Shown here: positions 9,901-19,634 of the stretch, piece after piece | Layout: the number at the start of each line of letters is the position of its first letter | How positions within the stretch are numbered: the stretch's first letter is position 1 | NCBI GenBank assembly: GCA_964537055.1 | Contig: CAZHYV010000007.1 | Location: 1 to 64,000, forward strand | Length of the DNA: 64,000 nt | Source: CAZHYV01 sp964537055 | GTDB taxonomy: Bacteria > Myxococcota_A > Polyangia > Palsa-1104 > JAEUJZ01 | Direction of reading: 5' to 3' | The notes under the pieces: model-generated | Seen by the model: only the letters and a program-made list of their open reading frames with translations | Told to the model about the DNA's origin: nothing | Databases searched by the model: none | Program-made: the position numbers and the translations under genes

Positions 9901-11879
9901 TCAAAATTATGAATGTGCAAAGAAGCCCTAATTCTCTTTCCTAGGCTTTGATAACTTCCTGTGAAGGCAATTCTTCCATCTTCTAAAGCAAACACAACCG
10001 GTCCTGCTTTTATCGAGGGGGAGGCAAAGGATTCTATCTCGATAGGCGCTCCTCTCTCTAGTCGAAGAGCCTTTCCCAATCGAGCCACCGTAAGCCGATG
10101 CACAAACAGTCTGACACCTGGCTCCCAGACAGCGAAAGGAGAACCATACGGTTCTTCTTCGGCTTGGGATTCTTTCTTGCTTTGCGGTTCTTCCCTACTC
10201 GGTCGTGGCGCCTCTCCCTTGAGAGCCTCCTGCTTTCTCGATACTGTGTTCTCGAGGGGAGTCCCCTCAAGCGCAAGCTCCAATCGGGTCTGCCTGGGAC
10301 CAAGGGCTTTTAGTTGCAAGCCTATCTCTTTCGGCTTGCTAGAAGCTTCTAATAAAAGTTTTTCTAAGGCAAGGGAACTTTCTTTTCCCGCATTTCCTGT
10401 TTGAAGCCCACGCGCAAGTATCCGCAACGCTCCTACCATGTCTTTCATATGGGCATCTAAGGTCACAAGATCTGCTCGGATCGATTGGAAACGGATCCTG
10501 TCTGCCCGAAGCTTAGCCCCGAGATCGAACGCACTCTTGTGAGAATTCGCATCTTCTTTGTGATATTCCACCTTTGCGCTGGCAAGGACAGAGCCCCTCA
10601 TTCCTCGAAGACCCAATGTTTCCCATTCCGCCAAACGAGGAATGGAAAGGTCCATCCATCCCTTCCCAAAAGAAACTTTTCCTTGCTTAAGCACTCCCTG
10701 CAAGGCCATGTCAAGTTGGGACCGAAAAAGCTGAAAATGAAACTCTTTCAGGTCAGCATAAATAGATGCTTTATCGCCGTGTCCCTCTAGCGTAAACGCA
10801 AGCAACGAACGAGGTTCATCTTTCATCTCTGCTTTCGTCTCTGCATGAATATCTGCCAAAGAATCTGCGCGACGCGCTCCCTGCGAAATCCGTAGTGGCT
10901 TTCCTTTTTCATCAAGGAATTGAGGGTGAAGCGAAAGGAGATCCACGCCCTGTGCAAAAAACTTGAGCTGCCACGGAATGTTTGGATTCTGGATGTCTAC
11001 CTTGATATGAGATTCAAACTGCCCGACGGGTAATTTTAGCCTGAAGTCAGTTTGTAAATTAGACGAAGGGCCGTGAGCCTCTATCAAAAGTTGTAACGGG
11101 CCCTGCGCTTTTAGCTTAGGGAGAAGAACCGTGAGTGATTCCATCGATGTTTCAATAGAACAAGCAACATGGTCCAACGAAAAATTTTTTCCCTCTTGAA
11201 AAAAGCTGCCAGAAAGCTGTAGAGACACCATCGCTGGAGTAAGAGTTTGTACCCAAAGCGCTACATGTTTGATCTGCAACTTACCCTCTTCCACCCAAGC
11301 ACTCGCCGATACCACAAGCTGCCCATGCACAGATTGCATCGCTAGCTCTGCGGCTGTAGGAATCCTGCCCTGAATGGGCTCCTTCAGAAGCTCGGCTTGA
11401 GCTTGCAGCTCAGCATATGCCGTATCGATCTGCACTTTGACCGGAAGGGGTTCATTGGAAGGTGGACGAGGTTTCACAAGCTCAGAGAGATTCAGATTCT
11501 GATCCGATAAGTAGTAGGCATGAACAAAGGCATTTTTGACTTCAAGCGAGGTGATATGAACCAACTTCCGGAAAAGAGGAAGCAGCTTGTAATGGACCTC
11601 AATCTTCTCGATGGAGAGAGCCAACTGTTTCTCCTTGTCAAAGACTTGGATCTGGTTCAGGGTGACTCGATGGAAAACATCGGTGGAGAAGCTTTGGACT
11701 TGAATTCGGCCGATAAGCATTTCCTGGATTTTCGGCATGGCAAATTCCAGCACCTTTCTTTGCCCAAATGAACTCCGTAACAAGAACACCGATGTGGTGC
11801 TCAAAATAAGGAAGAGGATCATCAAAGAAGCTAGGATTCTCAGAAACCATTTAAGAATTTTCGATAGATATCGTCGCAT
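6960..11879 (-). CDS. tamB: TamB-family translocation and assembly module protein (copy 1)
   Basis: Very long inner-membrane-anchored periplasmic protein (1639 aa). TamB proteins form a beta-taco that spans the periplasm and works with TamA in outer-membrane protein assembly and phospholipid transport. An N-terminal TM helix (residues 12-34) is followed by about 1300 residues of repetitive amphipathic strands. The C-terminal DUF490/TamB domain has the usual landmarks: LDVRISRQLANGVNLILGVSG, an IIAILLTGD segment, LSGLIVSQL, RVEAGRYIGENLYLGV, and an ending in RFRF. Polar low-complexity inserts lie near 550-580 and 1340-1370. The start is 1 nt after the tamA1 stop, so the two are translationally linked. 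The tamB2 product has the same C-terminal architecture. Confidence 0.93.
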   Translation of the reverse strand: MRRYLSKILKWFLRILASLMILFLILSTTSVFLLRSSFGQRKVLEFAMPKIQEMLIGRIQVQSFSTDVFHRVTLNQIQVFDKEKQLALSIEKIEVHYKLLPLFRKLVHITSLEVKNAFVHAYYLSDQNLNLSELVKPRPPSNEPLPVKVQIDTAYAELQAQAELLKEPIQGRIPTAAELAMQSVHGQLVVSASAWVEEGKLQIKHVALWVQTLTPAMVSLQLSGSFFQEGKNFSLDHVACSIETSMESLTVLLPKLKAQGPLQLLIEAHGPSSNLQTDFRLKLPVGQFESHIKVDIQNPNIPWQLKFFAQGVDLLSLHPQFLDEKGKPLRISQGARRADSLADIHAETKAEMKDEPRSLLAFTLEGHGDKASIYADLKEFHFQLFRSQLDMALQGVLKQGKVSFGKGWMDLSIPRLAEWETLGLRGMRGSVLASAKVEYHKEDANSHKSAFDLGAKLRADRIRFQSIRADLVTLDAHMKDMVGALRILARGLQTGNAGKESSLALEKLLLEASSKPKEIGLQLKALGPRQTRLELALEGTPLENTVSRKQEALKGEAPRPSREEPQSKKESQAEEEPYGSPFAVWEPGVRLFVHRLTVARLGKALRLERGAPIEIESFASPSIKAGPVVFALEDGRIAFTGSYQSLGKRIRASLHIHNFDIQPLSFLFLGEAKVPRTRLFAEAHVEGTPMHPVGQIELSGVSARFRTIPKTKYKLNASLNQHKASGGLSLEVFPELTKPILEAGPLRQATMPEPLQEGPVLQFQTGPMSQQLLGLPVCPTKSSQSCSFANIDFSVSLKEKGEMHANVQARTQLHLWQQFLPPQFQKLRGEVLVNGSFSGTKEDPVVSLEVKLPWVQLDQFYGRNVNSLLLYHHQKATWTTHASFEDEKKKPLGTLNIDLTLPLPWAGEKSIPHLKAAWGEIPIQASLTLHDMELPAWLALAQMPPPVQKKESVQAKAFPRSKTSYQGSLGKASPLRLGSFSTSFSFQGTVKDPHVQIELTGKHLVLNRFPKAAIDMDGRLLYKEGQLSLQLGTEINRIPFLFTKLGARFSLLSLIKNPAKRVKEIPLEGDLTILSYPLSSILPAQGQVEAMASLRGTFPHLQAKLLLRGKQLKMEESNFGDVEIKASYNSNEKAEVQVEALQAQGRFFKLHSLIPLPFQLSKTTLELLAKQYTLNYFPKDASKGPGLRALRGEINADVKLRGLSKTQVPLEGYFRLQRGAFGITTDPRLYENIGMEVLFHPQGDIELKQLSVSAEKGSVKASGRVKLKQLALEQMKIDIDTNRFPVSGGSFGAWVTSTINIQARSDAQKLHIEVSIPKGRVDVPKLSSIKSVQSLEESEEVRYVDAEGLKKEQEKQEEQEQAQREQADPSASSVPAFVPENIGGKVGMTGPFLVRGPEVDLTLEGRLTMDIPTSAEPDLRGFVRVSGGHVEILEKRYQIQQAQVNLDGSFPPNPTLDVRISRQLANGVNLILGVSGTAKQPRILLQSDPATYDQTQIIAILLTGDPKDDSAKNPGAGSRALGLLSGLIVSQLKDQISQILPIDVLKIETGGAGAGGLSNTRVEAGRYIGENLYLGVVHQFGNITFAGRKQNRNEARLEWQFLRNVEFEERFKFLRNLELDTRIGDEGVGSLGFALRFRF

Positions 11880-11880
11880 G

Positions 11881-13986
11881 TTAAAACGCCTCCCCTATCG
11901 ATAAATGGAATGCCATCCGGTCCAAGAATTTGCTTGCAGCATCCGGGTTAAAAATACACGTTTGCGGACTTGGGTTGCCTGCTGAACACCCTGGTTCATA
12001 CGGATCCATTCGGTTTAGCCGAAAACCTAGATCAAAACGAATGGTCCCAATGATAGTCTGGTAGCGAAGACCGAATCCCGCAGCCCAATGGAGATTGCTA
12101 AAAAACACCGAGGGTTCATACCCAACCTGGCAACTCGCTTCATGACAACTGGGGGCACCAACGTCTCCACCATCCATAAAGCCAACCACCGAAAACCATT
12201 GTCCAAACAGTTTCGCCACATTCACCCGAACCTCTGCTTGAACCAGAAACATTTGATCACCCCCCACGGGGAACGGGGAGATAGGATTTTTATCGGCACC
12301 TTGGGCCAGTGCATCAAGATAGGGCTTGGGTTCTGAGATGTACATCGGTGACAGCCGATTATAGTTAAATCCTCGATGCGAGTTCGGACCTCCCAGGTAA
12401 AAACGCTGGGTGATCGGACTTCCTAAATCCCCGTGAGAAAAAATTTGCCCAAACATCACTCGCCCTGCCAGCGTAACTCGAGGTCCTAAAGGGACGTATC
12501 CCCGTACCTCAGGCACTAGCTTTTCATAGGTAAACGCTCCTCCTGCATAAATTCCTCCCTGTTCAGCAGTAAGAAGCAGATAAATTCCCTTGGTCGCATC
12601 AAAGGAACGGTTGCGAAAGTCAAGAGCAATGGATTCCTGAAAATAGCCTAGATGATAAGGACTATGATACCCAAACAAAACTCCTGCCTCTTTGGGATCC
12701 TTCTGTAGAATTTCAGTCCGGGTATTAAAAAACGCTAAGTAGCGAAACTGGTACGAAGCCCCAAGCTGTAACCTTTCTCGAAAAAAGGAACGCCTCAGCC
12801 CTAAACTAAACGAAGGTCCGTAGTACTGGTAGGCATAATCAATGCCCAAATCAAAACCTATCCTGGCTTTCAGATCAGAATTACGACCCAGCACACCGGG
12901 CTGAGTGAGCTCGGCATACAAATTTACATCTGGTCCAGAACGGCTGTCCTCTGTAGACCATAACCATGCATAGCCCACCCTTCCCCCTAAGGTTAGTGTT
13001 CTTAGCCCTCCTAAGAAGTTGTAACGGCTGTACTCTCCTTTGACAGGCAGGGCAATTCGGCCTCCTTCAAATTCGAAGCTGACTCCTACCCTTGCAGAGT
13101 TAAAGGTTCCCTCCGTCACCGTGATCAGAATATCGGCCACGTGGGGGTCTCCCTCTTTAGGGATAGGCTCAATGCGAACAGAGGAATAGATGCCAAGCTG
13201 GTACAATTTTCCTTGTGCGGCCTCGATATCTTCGGGACGAAATGGGTGCCCTTTTGGTATGGACGCATGTTTTTTCACTGCTTGAGGATTGGTCTTTTCC
13301 GTACCTTTGACTCGAGTTTCTCCAAAGACGACCTTCTTTCCCGGTTCAAGCGTAAGAACGATATTCGCAGAAGAGGTATCCCGATTGATGTCAACCGCCA
13401 GGTCCACTTTGGCGAAAGCATATCCTTTTTTCTGCAATTGGGTAAGAAGCTGTTCCTTCTCCTTCAGATAATCCTCCCGGTTCAGTTGTTGTCCTTCTTC
13501 TACAGGGAAGCTGTTCTTCACCTCAGTCTGTTCTTGTGCGCTAAGACGCTCGATCCCTTGAAAAACAACATGCTGAATGATGGTAGGAGGTCCTTCGTTC
13601 ACGGTAAAATGGACATCAACCGCCTCTGGCTCTTTGTCTGAGCCCTTGTAAGGGACAATTTTGGTCGAAGTCACTTGGGCTCGGTGAAATCCCCGCACCT
13701 GGTAGTAGGTCTCAATTCTCTTCTTGTCGACTTCCACCTGGAAAGGAGCCTCTAGGTAGTGCTTCGTCAACGGAGAAAACCATGACCTCCCCTCGATTGA
13801 GATCTTTTTCTTGACGTCCTTTTCGGAAACCTGCTTGGTCCCATGGATGAAAACCTTGTGCACCCAAGGCCTCCCCTGGGCTTGATTATGGACACATCCA
13901 CCACCAAAGGCCACCACGAATCCCAGAGTCAGAAGACCACGAATCAAAACTTCTCTTTGTAGAAGAAATGCTTGAATCTGGCGCAT
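11881..13986 (-). CDS. tamA: TamA/BamA-family outer-membrane protein (copy 1)
   Basis: 701-aa Omp85-family protein. A signal peptide ends at GGGC (Cys31), so it may be a lipoprotein. Several POTRA domains follow (about 38-300; for example HKVFIHGTKQVSEKD, IQHVVFQGIERLSAQE, VVFGETRVKGTEKTNP), then a 16-strand-type surface-antigen barrel. The conserved loop-6 RGF is present in the segment FYLGGPNSHRGFNYNRL. The protein ends in IGEAF, with an aromatic C-terminus. It would act with TamB in outer-membrane biogenesis. tamB1 begins 1 nt after the stop. A promoter-like pair lies directly upstream, so the tamAB1 pair can probably be expressed separately from tamAB2. Confidence 0.93.
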   Translation of the reverse strand: MRQIQAFLLQREVLIRGLLTLGFVVAFGGGCVHNQAQGRPWVHKVFIHGTKQVSEKDVKKKISIEGRSWFSPLTKHYLEAPFQVEVDKKRIETYYQVRGFHRAQVTSTKIVPYKGSDKEPEAVDVHFTVNEGPPTIIQHVVFQGIERLSAQEQTEVKNSFPVEEGQQLNREDYLKEKEQLLTQLQKKGYAFAKVDLAVDINRDTSSANIVLTLEPGKKVVFGETRVKGTEKTNPQAVKKHASIPKGHPFRPEDIEAAQGKLYQLGIYSSVRIEPIPKEGDPHVADILITVTEGTFNSARVGVSFEFEGGRIALPVKGEYSRYNFLGGLRTLTLGGRVGYAWLWSTEDSRSGPDVNLYAELTQPGVLGRNSDLKARIGFDLGIDYAYQYYGPSFSLGLRRSFFRERLQLGASYQFRYLAFFNTRTEILQKDPKEAGVLFGYHSPYHLGYFQESIALDFRNRSFDATKGIYLLLTAEQGGIYAGGAFTYEKLVPEVRGYVPLGPRVTLAGRVMFGQIFSHGDLGSPITQRFYLGGPNSHRGFNYNRLSPMYISEPKPYLDALAQGADKNPISPFPVGGDQMFLVQAEVRVNVAKLFGQWFSVVGFMDGGDVGAPSCHEASCQVGYEPSVFFSNLHWAAGFGLRYQTIIGTIRFDLGFRLNRMDPYEPGCSAGNPSPQTCIFNPDAASKFLDRMAFHLSIGEAF

Positions 13987-14023
13987 CTGAACAAGGTAAG
14001 CCCAACTTTTGTTTCAGCAAGGA

Positions 14024-14053
14024 TTTATAGCAATCGCCTGTTCACTTGGGCAA
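14024..14053 (-). promoter_or_regulatory. Probable sigma-70 promoter of tamA1-tamB1
   Basis: On the minus strand TTGCCC (14053-14048) and TATAAA (14029-14024) are separated by 18 bp. The -10 matches the consensus at five of six positions and the -35 at four. The tamA1 start codon lies 38 nt beyond the -10, a normal leader length. Confidence 0.5.
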
Positions 14054-14088
14054 AAAGTCAACCCCTTCCGAGGAGAGAAGCTCCTATA

Positions 14089-15021
14089 TTATGCCATATG
14101 GGGGATGATTCTAAAAACAAGGGCAGAAACAGCCAAAAGGACGGCCATACACAAAAGCCCAATCAGAGATAGGAAAACAAACACTGTTGATACTGCTTGC
14201 CTTTTGTACAAAGCATCAAACATCTCTTTAGGCGACAGGGCCACCGTTGCCAACGGAAGGTGGCCAGGGGCCACAAAGACCCCTGTTCTTTCCAGAGGAT
14301 GCATAAATTGGAATAGCAGGGGAACAAAACCATACTCGGGCAACGAAGGAGTGAATTGCCAAGCTGGAGAGGAGCCTTCGAGAATTCCTAAATACCAAGA
14401 GGCTCGCTTGCGATTCTGCCAAGACGCCAGTGATAAGAGTAGAATGGAAATGGCAAAGTTCATAAGGCCTACACTAAACAGAGAGGTATAATCAAAGGGC
14501 TCTACCAGAGCCAAGGCAAGCGAAAAGAGGGTGGTTGACGTAAGCCAGATGCCAGAAACCGTAAAAAGACGAGCCGTCAAATCATAAGCAGGATGCTGCC
14601 GCATTTTCTGAATCGCTACCAAAAAGAAGGCAAGCATGGTAACTACTTTTATGCCAGGCCATCCAAAATTTCGAAGGGATGGAAAGGGAGCTAATAGGTC
14701 AGAAGACCGGTGGGTCAGCGGGTTTGCTCCGAAAAGGGCAGTCTTGGCAGCACCAATGGCTAGATACAAACACACCTGGGGCACGGCGAGGACAAGAAGC
14801 GCCATTCCAAGCGATTGGCATCGTAAGGAGAAACCAAAGCAGACGCTTGTCACTAGAATCATACAGCAAAAACTAAAAAAGTCCGCTTTCGAAGTAAGAT
14901 GATGGGGTTGAGGATGGATGAGAATGATGCTTCCTAACATGGCAACCAACCCAAGAATCCATAGGGGATTTTTCATTTCAGGAAGCGGGTAAGGAAATCG
15001 GATTTCGGGTAGTTTCGTCAT
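14089..15021 (-). CDS. Multipass membrane protein between the two Tam pairs
   Basis: About 310 aa with some seven or eight hydrophobic segments (for example PLWILGLVAMLGSIILI and MALLVLAVPQVCLYLAIGAA, with the last near the C-terminus). An upstream ATG at 15066 would add 15 residues; the one at 15021 is preceded by AGGA at a loose distance and is preferred. It may be a YIP1-like family member judging by overall layout (five or more helices, short loops), but I see no diagnostic motif. It lies between tamB2 (161 nt upstream) and tamA1 on the same strand. That position suggests it moved with, or serves, one of the Tam modules. Confidence 0.7.
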   Translation of the reverse strand: MTKLPEIRFPYPLPEMKNPLWILGLVAMLGSIILIHPQPHHLTSKADFFSFCCMILVTSVCFGFSLRCQSLGMALLVLAVPQVCLYLAIGAAKTALFGANPLTHRSSDLLAPFPSLRNFGWPGIKVVTMLAFFLVAIQKMRQHPAYDLTARLFTVSGIWLTSTTLFSLALALVEPFDYTSLFSVGLMNFAISILLLSLASWQNRKRASWYLGILEGSSPAWQFTPSLPEYGFVPLLFQFMHPLERTGVFVAPGHLPLATVALSPKEMFDALYKRQAVSTVFVFLSLIGLLCMAVLLAVSALVFRIIPHMA

Positions 15022-15181
15022 GAGGCACCATCCTGCTCGAACGACATTGTGAGGTTGAAGAACCAAGGAAACAAAAACATACGATTTGATACTTTTACGC
15101 TTTGATCATTTTAACCGATTTAGAAACCTGTGTAAAGACGGAGATTCTCGTCTCAGATTCATCCTGTCGCTTTTTTGGCTT

Positions 15182-18100
15182 TTAAAACCGCCAATGGAGA
15201 AACACATCAAACGTACCCACGTTGGCATCTCCGTAAGAAGTGTTTAGTTCTAAGTTCCGTAAAAACTGTACTTTTTTCGGCAGTTTTTCGACGTTTTGTA
15301 ATGCTCGCCATTCAACCCGAACCTCATTTGGATTTTGTCGTTTCGTCCCTGTGACGGAAACTCCAAATTGGTAGGCATAGCCTATGTAAAGATTATTGCG
15401 GAGATATTTTCCAATTTCTACACGAGTCTGGTTAAAATCCGTCGGATTTTTCCCGGCTGTCGAATCCACCTTGAGCGTATCCCAAAACGCAATGACGCCT
15501 AACCGCTTCTTCAGTTGCCCTGAAACAAGGCCTGAGAAGAGACCCAGCGCTCCCTGCTGCTGCTCGGCAGATGGGTACGACCTAGGATTTTTTGGATCGC
15601 CTCCCCATAAAAGGGCAAGCACCTGTGCAGAGTTATAGATAGGGGGATCGGTCCGGACGGTTGTCACCGGCTTATCAAACGTCCCCGTCATTTCTACATA
15701 CATGGTGGCGTCTGCCAAGCGGCGCGATAGCTGAAAATCGACCAAAGGCCCCTGCCCAGAATTCTCTTCAAACGCAAGACGAGCTTTTTGGAGCTGGTAT
15801 TGCTTATCAAAAATCTTGACCCAGCCCTCAAGGGAACGTAAATAACCCGTCATTTTTGAAGGGCCTTTCGATTTCACCTCAATGGCTAGCTGCCCTTCGA
15901 TCTTAGCTCCAATTTCGGGGCCCTTTAGCTGGAAAGGACCGGGGATGTGAATGAGGATGTTTGCCTTAGTCGGTAGTTGGGATTCTTCTTGCAACGTCTG
16001 TTCTTCTTCCAATGCCTGCTCTTTTTGGGCGATTTGGTCTACATACACCAGTTCTCCCGGCTGTTCGAGCGATTGAAGTTCGCGGCTCGAGCTTAGCTTA
16101 GGTAAGCGAGCACTTCCCTCCTCGAGCGTCAAGTCCGTCATCAGGATCCCTTTTTGCGTTTTTGCAATAAGGGTTGCCTTTGTATTTAACCAAATGCCTA
16201 AGGCCCCTTCCGAAATCGGAAAGTTTTCTGTTTGTAACTTGAGCTGAGCCTCCATCAAGGACAACTCTTTCAAGATTCCCGAGCCCGAGGCTTGAATTTT
16301 TCCCACCTCCGCATTGGCAGTCAGATTTTTTAGTTTGACTCGTGTTGTTTGATCTTCGGTTGATTGCAGTTCCAGGTCGAAGTTGATATTCCTGTACAAC
16401 CTTGGGTCCGTTCGAAGGCCCAGCTGAGCTTCTTTCCCCTTCAGGATCCCTTCAATTTGAAGTTTACGATCTGGCCAGCTCATATGAAGTTCTGCATCAA
16501 AGATTCCTTTGAGGACACGGGGGCCTCGCTTGGGGGCGACTCTTGGTTCGAAATCAATAACGAATTGGTTTGCGAAAAGAGAAACCGTAAACTTCTCCCT
16601 TTGAAGCGGGATAGGGAGCTCGATATTGATGGAAGCGCTTCCCGAGCGACCAAAAATTTTTGTGGAAACTTCAACCAACTGGTTAGCTTTATAATAAGCA
16701 TTGACTTGAATCTTAGGAAACTGCCAGCCCTGAAACGCTCCCTCCTCTAAGGTGAACATGCCCTCCCCCCTAGGCTTGGAAAGGGGGCCCTGAATTTCCA
16801 TCTGTCCGGACAGAAGACCCGACAGTCTTCTTTCTTCGGTCGAAAGAGAGGCCAGTCGGTAAGGAATAGCGTGTACGGTAAGATTAACTAAGGACTGTTC
16901 CCAAAATAAAGGGGTCACAATTTTGTCGACCCAGCTTCCCTGCAAAGGAAAGCTCAGGCTCCCTTGTGCTTTAAGGAGGGGCTGGTTTTGTAGGTCTGCC
17001 TGCAAGGAGAAATCTGCTTCTCTCTTTTGGTAGTTCGCTTGGAAGGAAAGGTTCCCAAAGACCCCCCCTACCTGCTTGATACCGACATGGCTCATCTTCA
17101 GATCTAAAGCAATGGTAGGTTCTCTCAACGGTCCTTCTCCACGTAGGGTTCCAGTACAAAATCCTTCTGCAGGGAAAAATTGATTGGGAAAAAGAGACCG
17201 CAGCCATTCGTTGATAGCAATGTCATTCAGTGAAAGATCAAACTGCAGGGGCATGGTGACAATGCTTTGATGAGCTTCGTGCACGCTGCCAAACAGTTTA
17301 TGGATCGGTAAAGTGAAGCTGCTGGTAAACCCAAGATGACCTAAGACAACCCCATCCTCAGCACGAACTCCAGATTCAAAATCGACTTTCCAGAGCGACC
17401 TTCTATAATCCACTACAAATTTTGCCCCCCTCCCCTTAATCACGCCAGCTTGAAATTGTCCCGTCGTTGCTTCCATCTGAAGTTCTGGTTTAAGAGGAGT
17501 CCCTGAAAGGACACCCCGAAGAGATACGCGTCCCTCCAGGTGTTTCATGGCAGGAAGAAAGACGCGGGCAAGTTCTAGCGGAACCTGACCGGTAAGCTCT
17601 GCCCAAAGTCTTTTTCTCTCGGAGAGAGGAATACGGTAGTTTACTTTCAGATAAGACCGAGGGCTTACCACCTTTGCCATCCCTTGGAGATGCCCATCTG
17701 TATATCTAGCTTTGAGCTGATAGCGTGCATTTTTCCAACCAAGTCGAGAAAACGCATGGGCTCGTCCTTGCAGAGAGACTTCGCCTTTGAGCCGATCAAG
17801 CGACCCTTCTACTTTTGCCTGCAGAGCAAGGTTGGTTGCAGGTACAGGGGCAGTTCCATAGATGAACCGGGCGATCTTTTGTAAATTGAGATGGTCGGCC
17901 TTCAAATTTGCAATTACCTTTTGCTCGCTCTCCTCATAAATCCCCTCAAGGTAGATCTTCTGTCGTCCTGAAGAAAGCAGGGTTGGCTTTAGCTCAATAG
18001 ACATTGGAACCTGGACGTTGATCCTTAGTGTCGTCTTCTCTTGTAAGGACCACGATTGGTAATGACGCTGCATGGAGAATCTTGACAGCGTGCCCTCTAA

Positions 18101-19633
18101 ACCCGATGGATACCCCTGATGGAAGAGAGGCGCCCCTTGGAAGGCAAGGTCAAACCTTGCCCCATGCCCTTTCCCCTGAACCTGAAAGCTTCCTTCTTTC
18201 GAATTCCCCTCCCCTGTTACAGTTATCGCTCGTAGCCGAACGTTCTTCAGCTCGACATCGGTTCCCTCCCCACGCAGCTGAAAATTGCCCTGGTCTAGAT
18301 TCCCGCGAAGGACCAGTTTTCTAACGCTGACCTCTTTAAACTTCAATGTCTGGCCTAGAAATTCTCCTTTCACCGAGAGATTGTTCTTTTCTTGTTGAAT
18401 CTCAACATGCGATGACAGAGTTCCAGAGGAAAGTGGCAAATACATTGCAAACCAAGGATGTGCTGAAATTTTGCGTAGATCTGGGGCCTGTACATCTGCT
18501 TTTAGCGAAAACTTAGGCGCTCTCCCGAAATCAGCAACCAGTTCTCCTTGCAGAGAGGCTGTCCCCAAGGAAGATTCCCAAGAAAGCTGTTTTGCCTTGA
18601 TCTGCCCCCCTGCTTGCGTACCTTGAAATTCTAACCCTATGTGGAAATTCCCCGGAGGAAGCTTCTTTGATAGCTGCTCTAGGTTTAATTTTCCACCAGT
18701 TACACTCATCTTTAGTAGTGCCAGGGCCAAGTCCCATTCTCCCGCGATTTTCAGCTCACCTGCCCTCGTATGGATTCCTCCGTAAAACTGTAAATCCTTA
18801 GATGACGAGCTATAGAAGTAGCCCACCAAAGATGCATCCCCCTGAAGAGACAGAGGGTTCAAAGAAGGTTGAGGAAGCAAGAAGGCCGCCTGTGAAAGAG
18901 GAAAGCGCGCGGTTAGCTTCGAAAATGGGATCACTGTTGTGCCGTTTTGGATCCTGTACCCCCCTGTCAGTTCCCCATCAAAATCGTAGGGAGGCACTGC
19001 ATGAAGCGAAACCTTCACTTGAGAAACATCCACCCAATCGCTGGCGAGGAGGAATGCTCCTTCCGCTTTCATTTGGACCTGCACAGGGACAAGCGGAACC
19101 CCGGTAGGTTGAGGTTGCTTCTCAAATAAGAAGCGAGTGCTCCCATGCAGAGAAAACTGATCGACTTGTACTATCATGGCAGGAGAGGACGCAACCTTTG
19201 TCAAGGAGGGAGAATGAGTACGGAGCAGCTTGGGCAACTTAGCCCCTTTCTCATCAAGGAACCCCATCAATTCCACATTTTCAAATTGTAAGTGATAGAT
19301 ATGAAATTTCCGGGAATAAAGAGCCCAAATATTGTAGGTAAGATTTACTTCTTTCACTTTCGCAAAAAAATTTCCTTCGCTGCTTTTGAAGGAAATTTCC
19401 TGTAACCTCACCCTAGAAAAAATATCGGTTTCTAGTTTTCCGATACGAATGCTTCCCTCTAGGTTCGTTTGCAGCTCCAGTTCTACCAGGGCCTTTATCT
19501 TTTCTTGGCCAAACTTCGATTGAGCGATCATCAGCCCGATACAAGGGAGACCCAACAGAAGAACCCCCATAAAAAGAAGGGTGTATCCAATCCATGTTTT
19601 CCATGTACGAGGTTTTTTATTCTGAGACCTCAT
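15182..19633 (-). CDS. tamB: TamB-family translocation and assembly module protein (copy 2)
   Basis: 1483 aa. An N-terminal TM helix (about 13-34) is followed by a long repetitive beta-rich periplasmic region and the C-terminal DUF490 domain. Landmarks match copy 1: VDFQLSRRLADATMYVEMTG, VLALLWGGDPKNP, LFSGLVSGQLKKRLG, RVEIGKYLRNNLYIGYAYQFG, QFLRNLELNTSYGD and a C-terminal LHWRF. It is about 150 residues shorter than copy 1, mainly through shorter middle segments. It starts 1 nt after the tamA2 stop, the same junction as in pair 1. A Glu/Gln-rich insert (QEALEEEQTLQEESQ-type) lies just before the DUF490 core. The role is as for copy 1; functional separation of the copies is unknown. Confidence 0.92.
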   Translation of the reverse strand: MRSQNKKPRTWKTWIGYTLLFMGVLLLGLPCIGLMIAQSKFGQEKIKALVELELQTNLEGSIRIGKLETDIFSRVRLQEISFKSSEGNFFAKVKEVNLTYNIWALYSRKFHIYHLQFENVELMGFLDEKGAKLPKLLRTHSPSLTKVASSPAMIVQVDQFSLHGSTRFLFEKQPQPTGVPLVPVQVQMKAEGAFLLASDWVDVSQVKVSLHAVPPYDFDGELTGGYRIQNGTTVIPFSKLTARFPLSQAAFLLPQPSLNPLSLQGDASLVGYFYSSSSKDLQFYGGIHTRAGELKIAGEWDLALALLKMSVTGGKLNLEQLSKKLPPGNFHIGLEFQGTQAGGQIKAKQLSWESSLGTASLQGELVADFGRAPKFSLKADVQAPDLRKISAHPWFAMYLPLSSGTLSSHVEIQQEKNNLSVKGEFLGQTLKFKEVSVRKLVLRGNLDQGNFQLRGEGTDVELKNVRLRAITVTGEGNSKEGSFQVQGKGHGARFDLAFQGAPLFHQGYPSGLEGTLSRFSMQRHYQSWSLQEKTTLRINVQVPMSIELKPTLLSSGRQKIYLEGIYEESEQKVIANLKADHLNLQKIARFIYGTAPVPATNLALQAKVEGSLDRLKGEVSLQGRAHAFSRLGWKNARYQLKARYTDGHLQGMAKVVSPRSYLKVNYRIPLSERKRLWAELTGQVPLELARVFLPAMKHLEGRVSLRGVLSGTPLKPELQMEATTGQFQAGVIKGRGAKFVVDYRRSLWKVDFESGVRAEDGVVLGHLGFTSSFTLPIHKLFGSVHEAHQSIVTMPLQFDLSLNDIAINEWLRSLFPNQFFPAEGFCTGTLRGEGPLREPTIALDLKMSHVGIKQVGGVFGNLSFQANYQKREADFSLQADLQNQPLLKAQGSLSFPLQGSWVDKIVTPLFWEQSLVNLTVHAIPYRLASLSTEERRLSGLLSGQMEIQGPLSKPRGEGMFTLEEGAFQGWQFPKIQVNAYYKANQLVEVSTKIFGRSGSASINIELPIPLQREKFTVSLFANQFVIDFEPRVAPKRGPRVLKGIFDAELHMSWPDRKLQIEGILKGKEAQLGLRTDPRLYRNINFDLELQSTEDQTTRVKLKNLTANAEVGKIQASGSGILKELSLMEAQLKLQTENFPISEGALGIWLNTKATLIAKTQKGILMTDLTLEEGSARLPKLSSSRELQSLEQPGELVYVDQIAQKEQALEEEQTLQEESQLPTKANILIHIPGPFQLKGPEIGAKIEGQLAIEVKSKGPSKMTGYLRSLEGWVKIFDKQYQLQKARLAFEENSGQGPLVDFQLSRRLADATMYVEMTGTFDKPVTTVRTDPPIYNSAQVLALLWGGDPKNPRSYPSAEQQQGALGLFSGLVSGQLKKRLGVIAFWDTLKVDSTAGKNPTDFNQTRVEIGKYLRNNLYIGYAYQFGVSVTGTKRQNPNEVRVEWRALQNVEKLPKKVQFLRNLELNTSYGDANVGTFDVFLHWRF

Positions 19634-19634
19634 C

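Noticed and set aside
15136..15153. AGACG...CGTCT hairpin after tamB2
   Set aside because: A 5-bp stem with an 8-nt loop and only three Ts; terminator function not supported.
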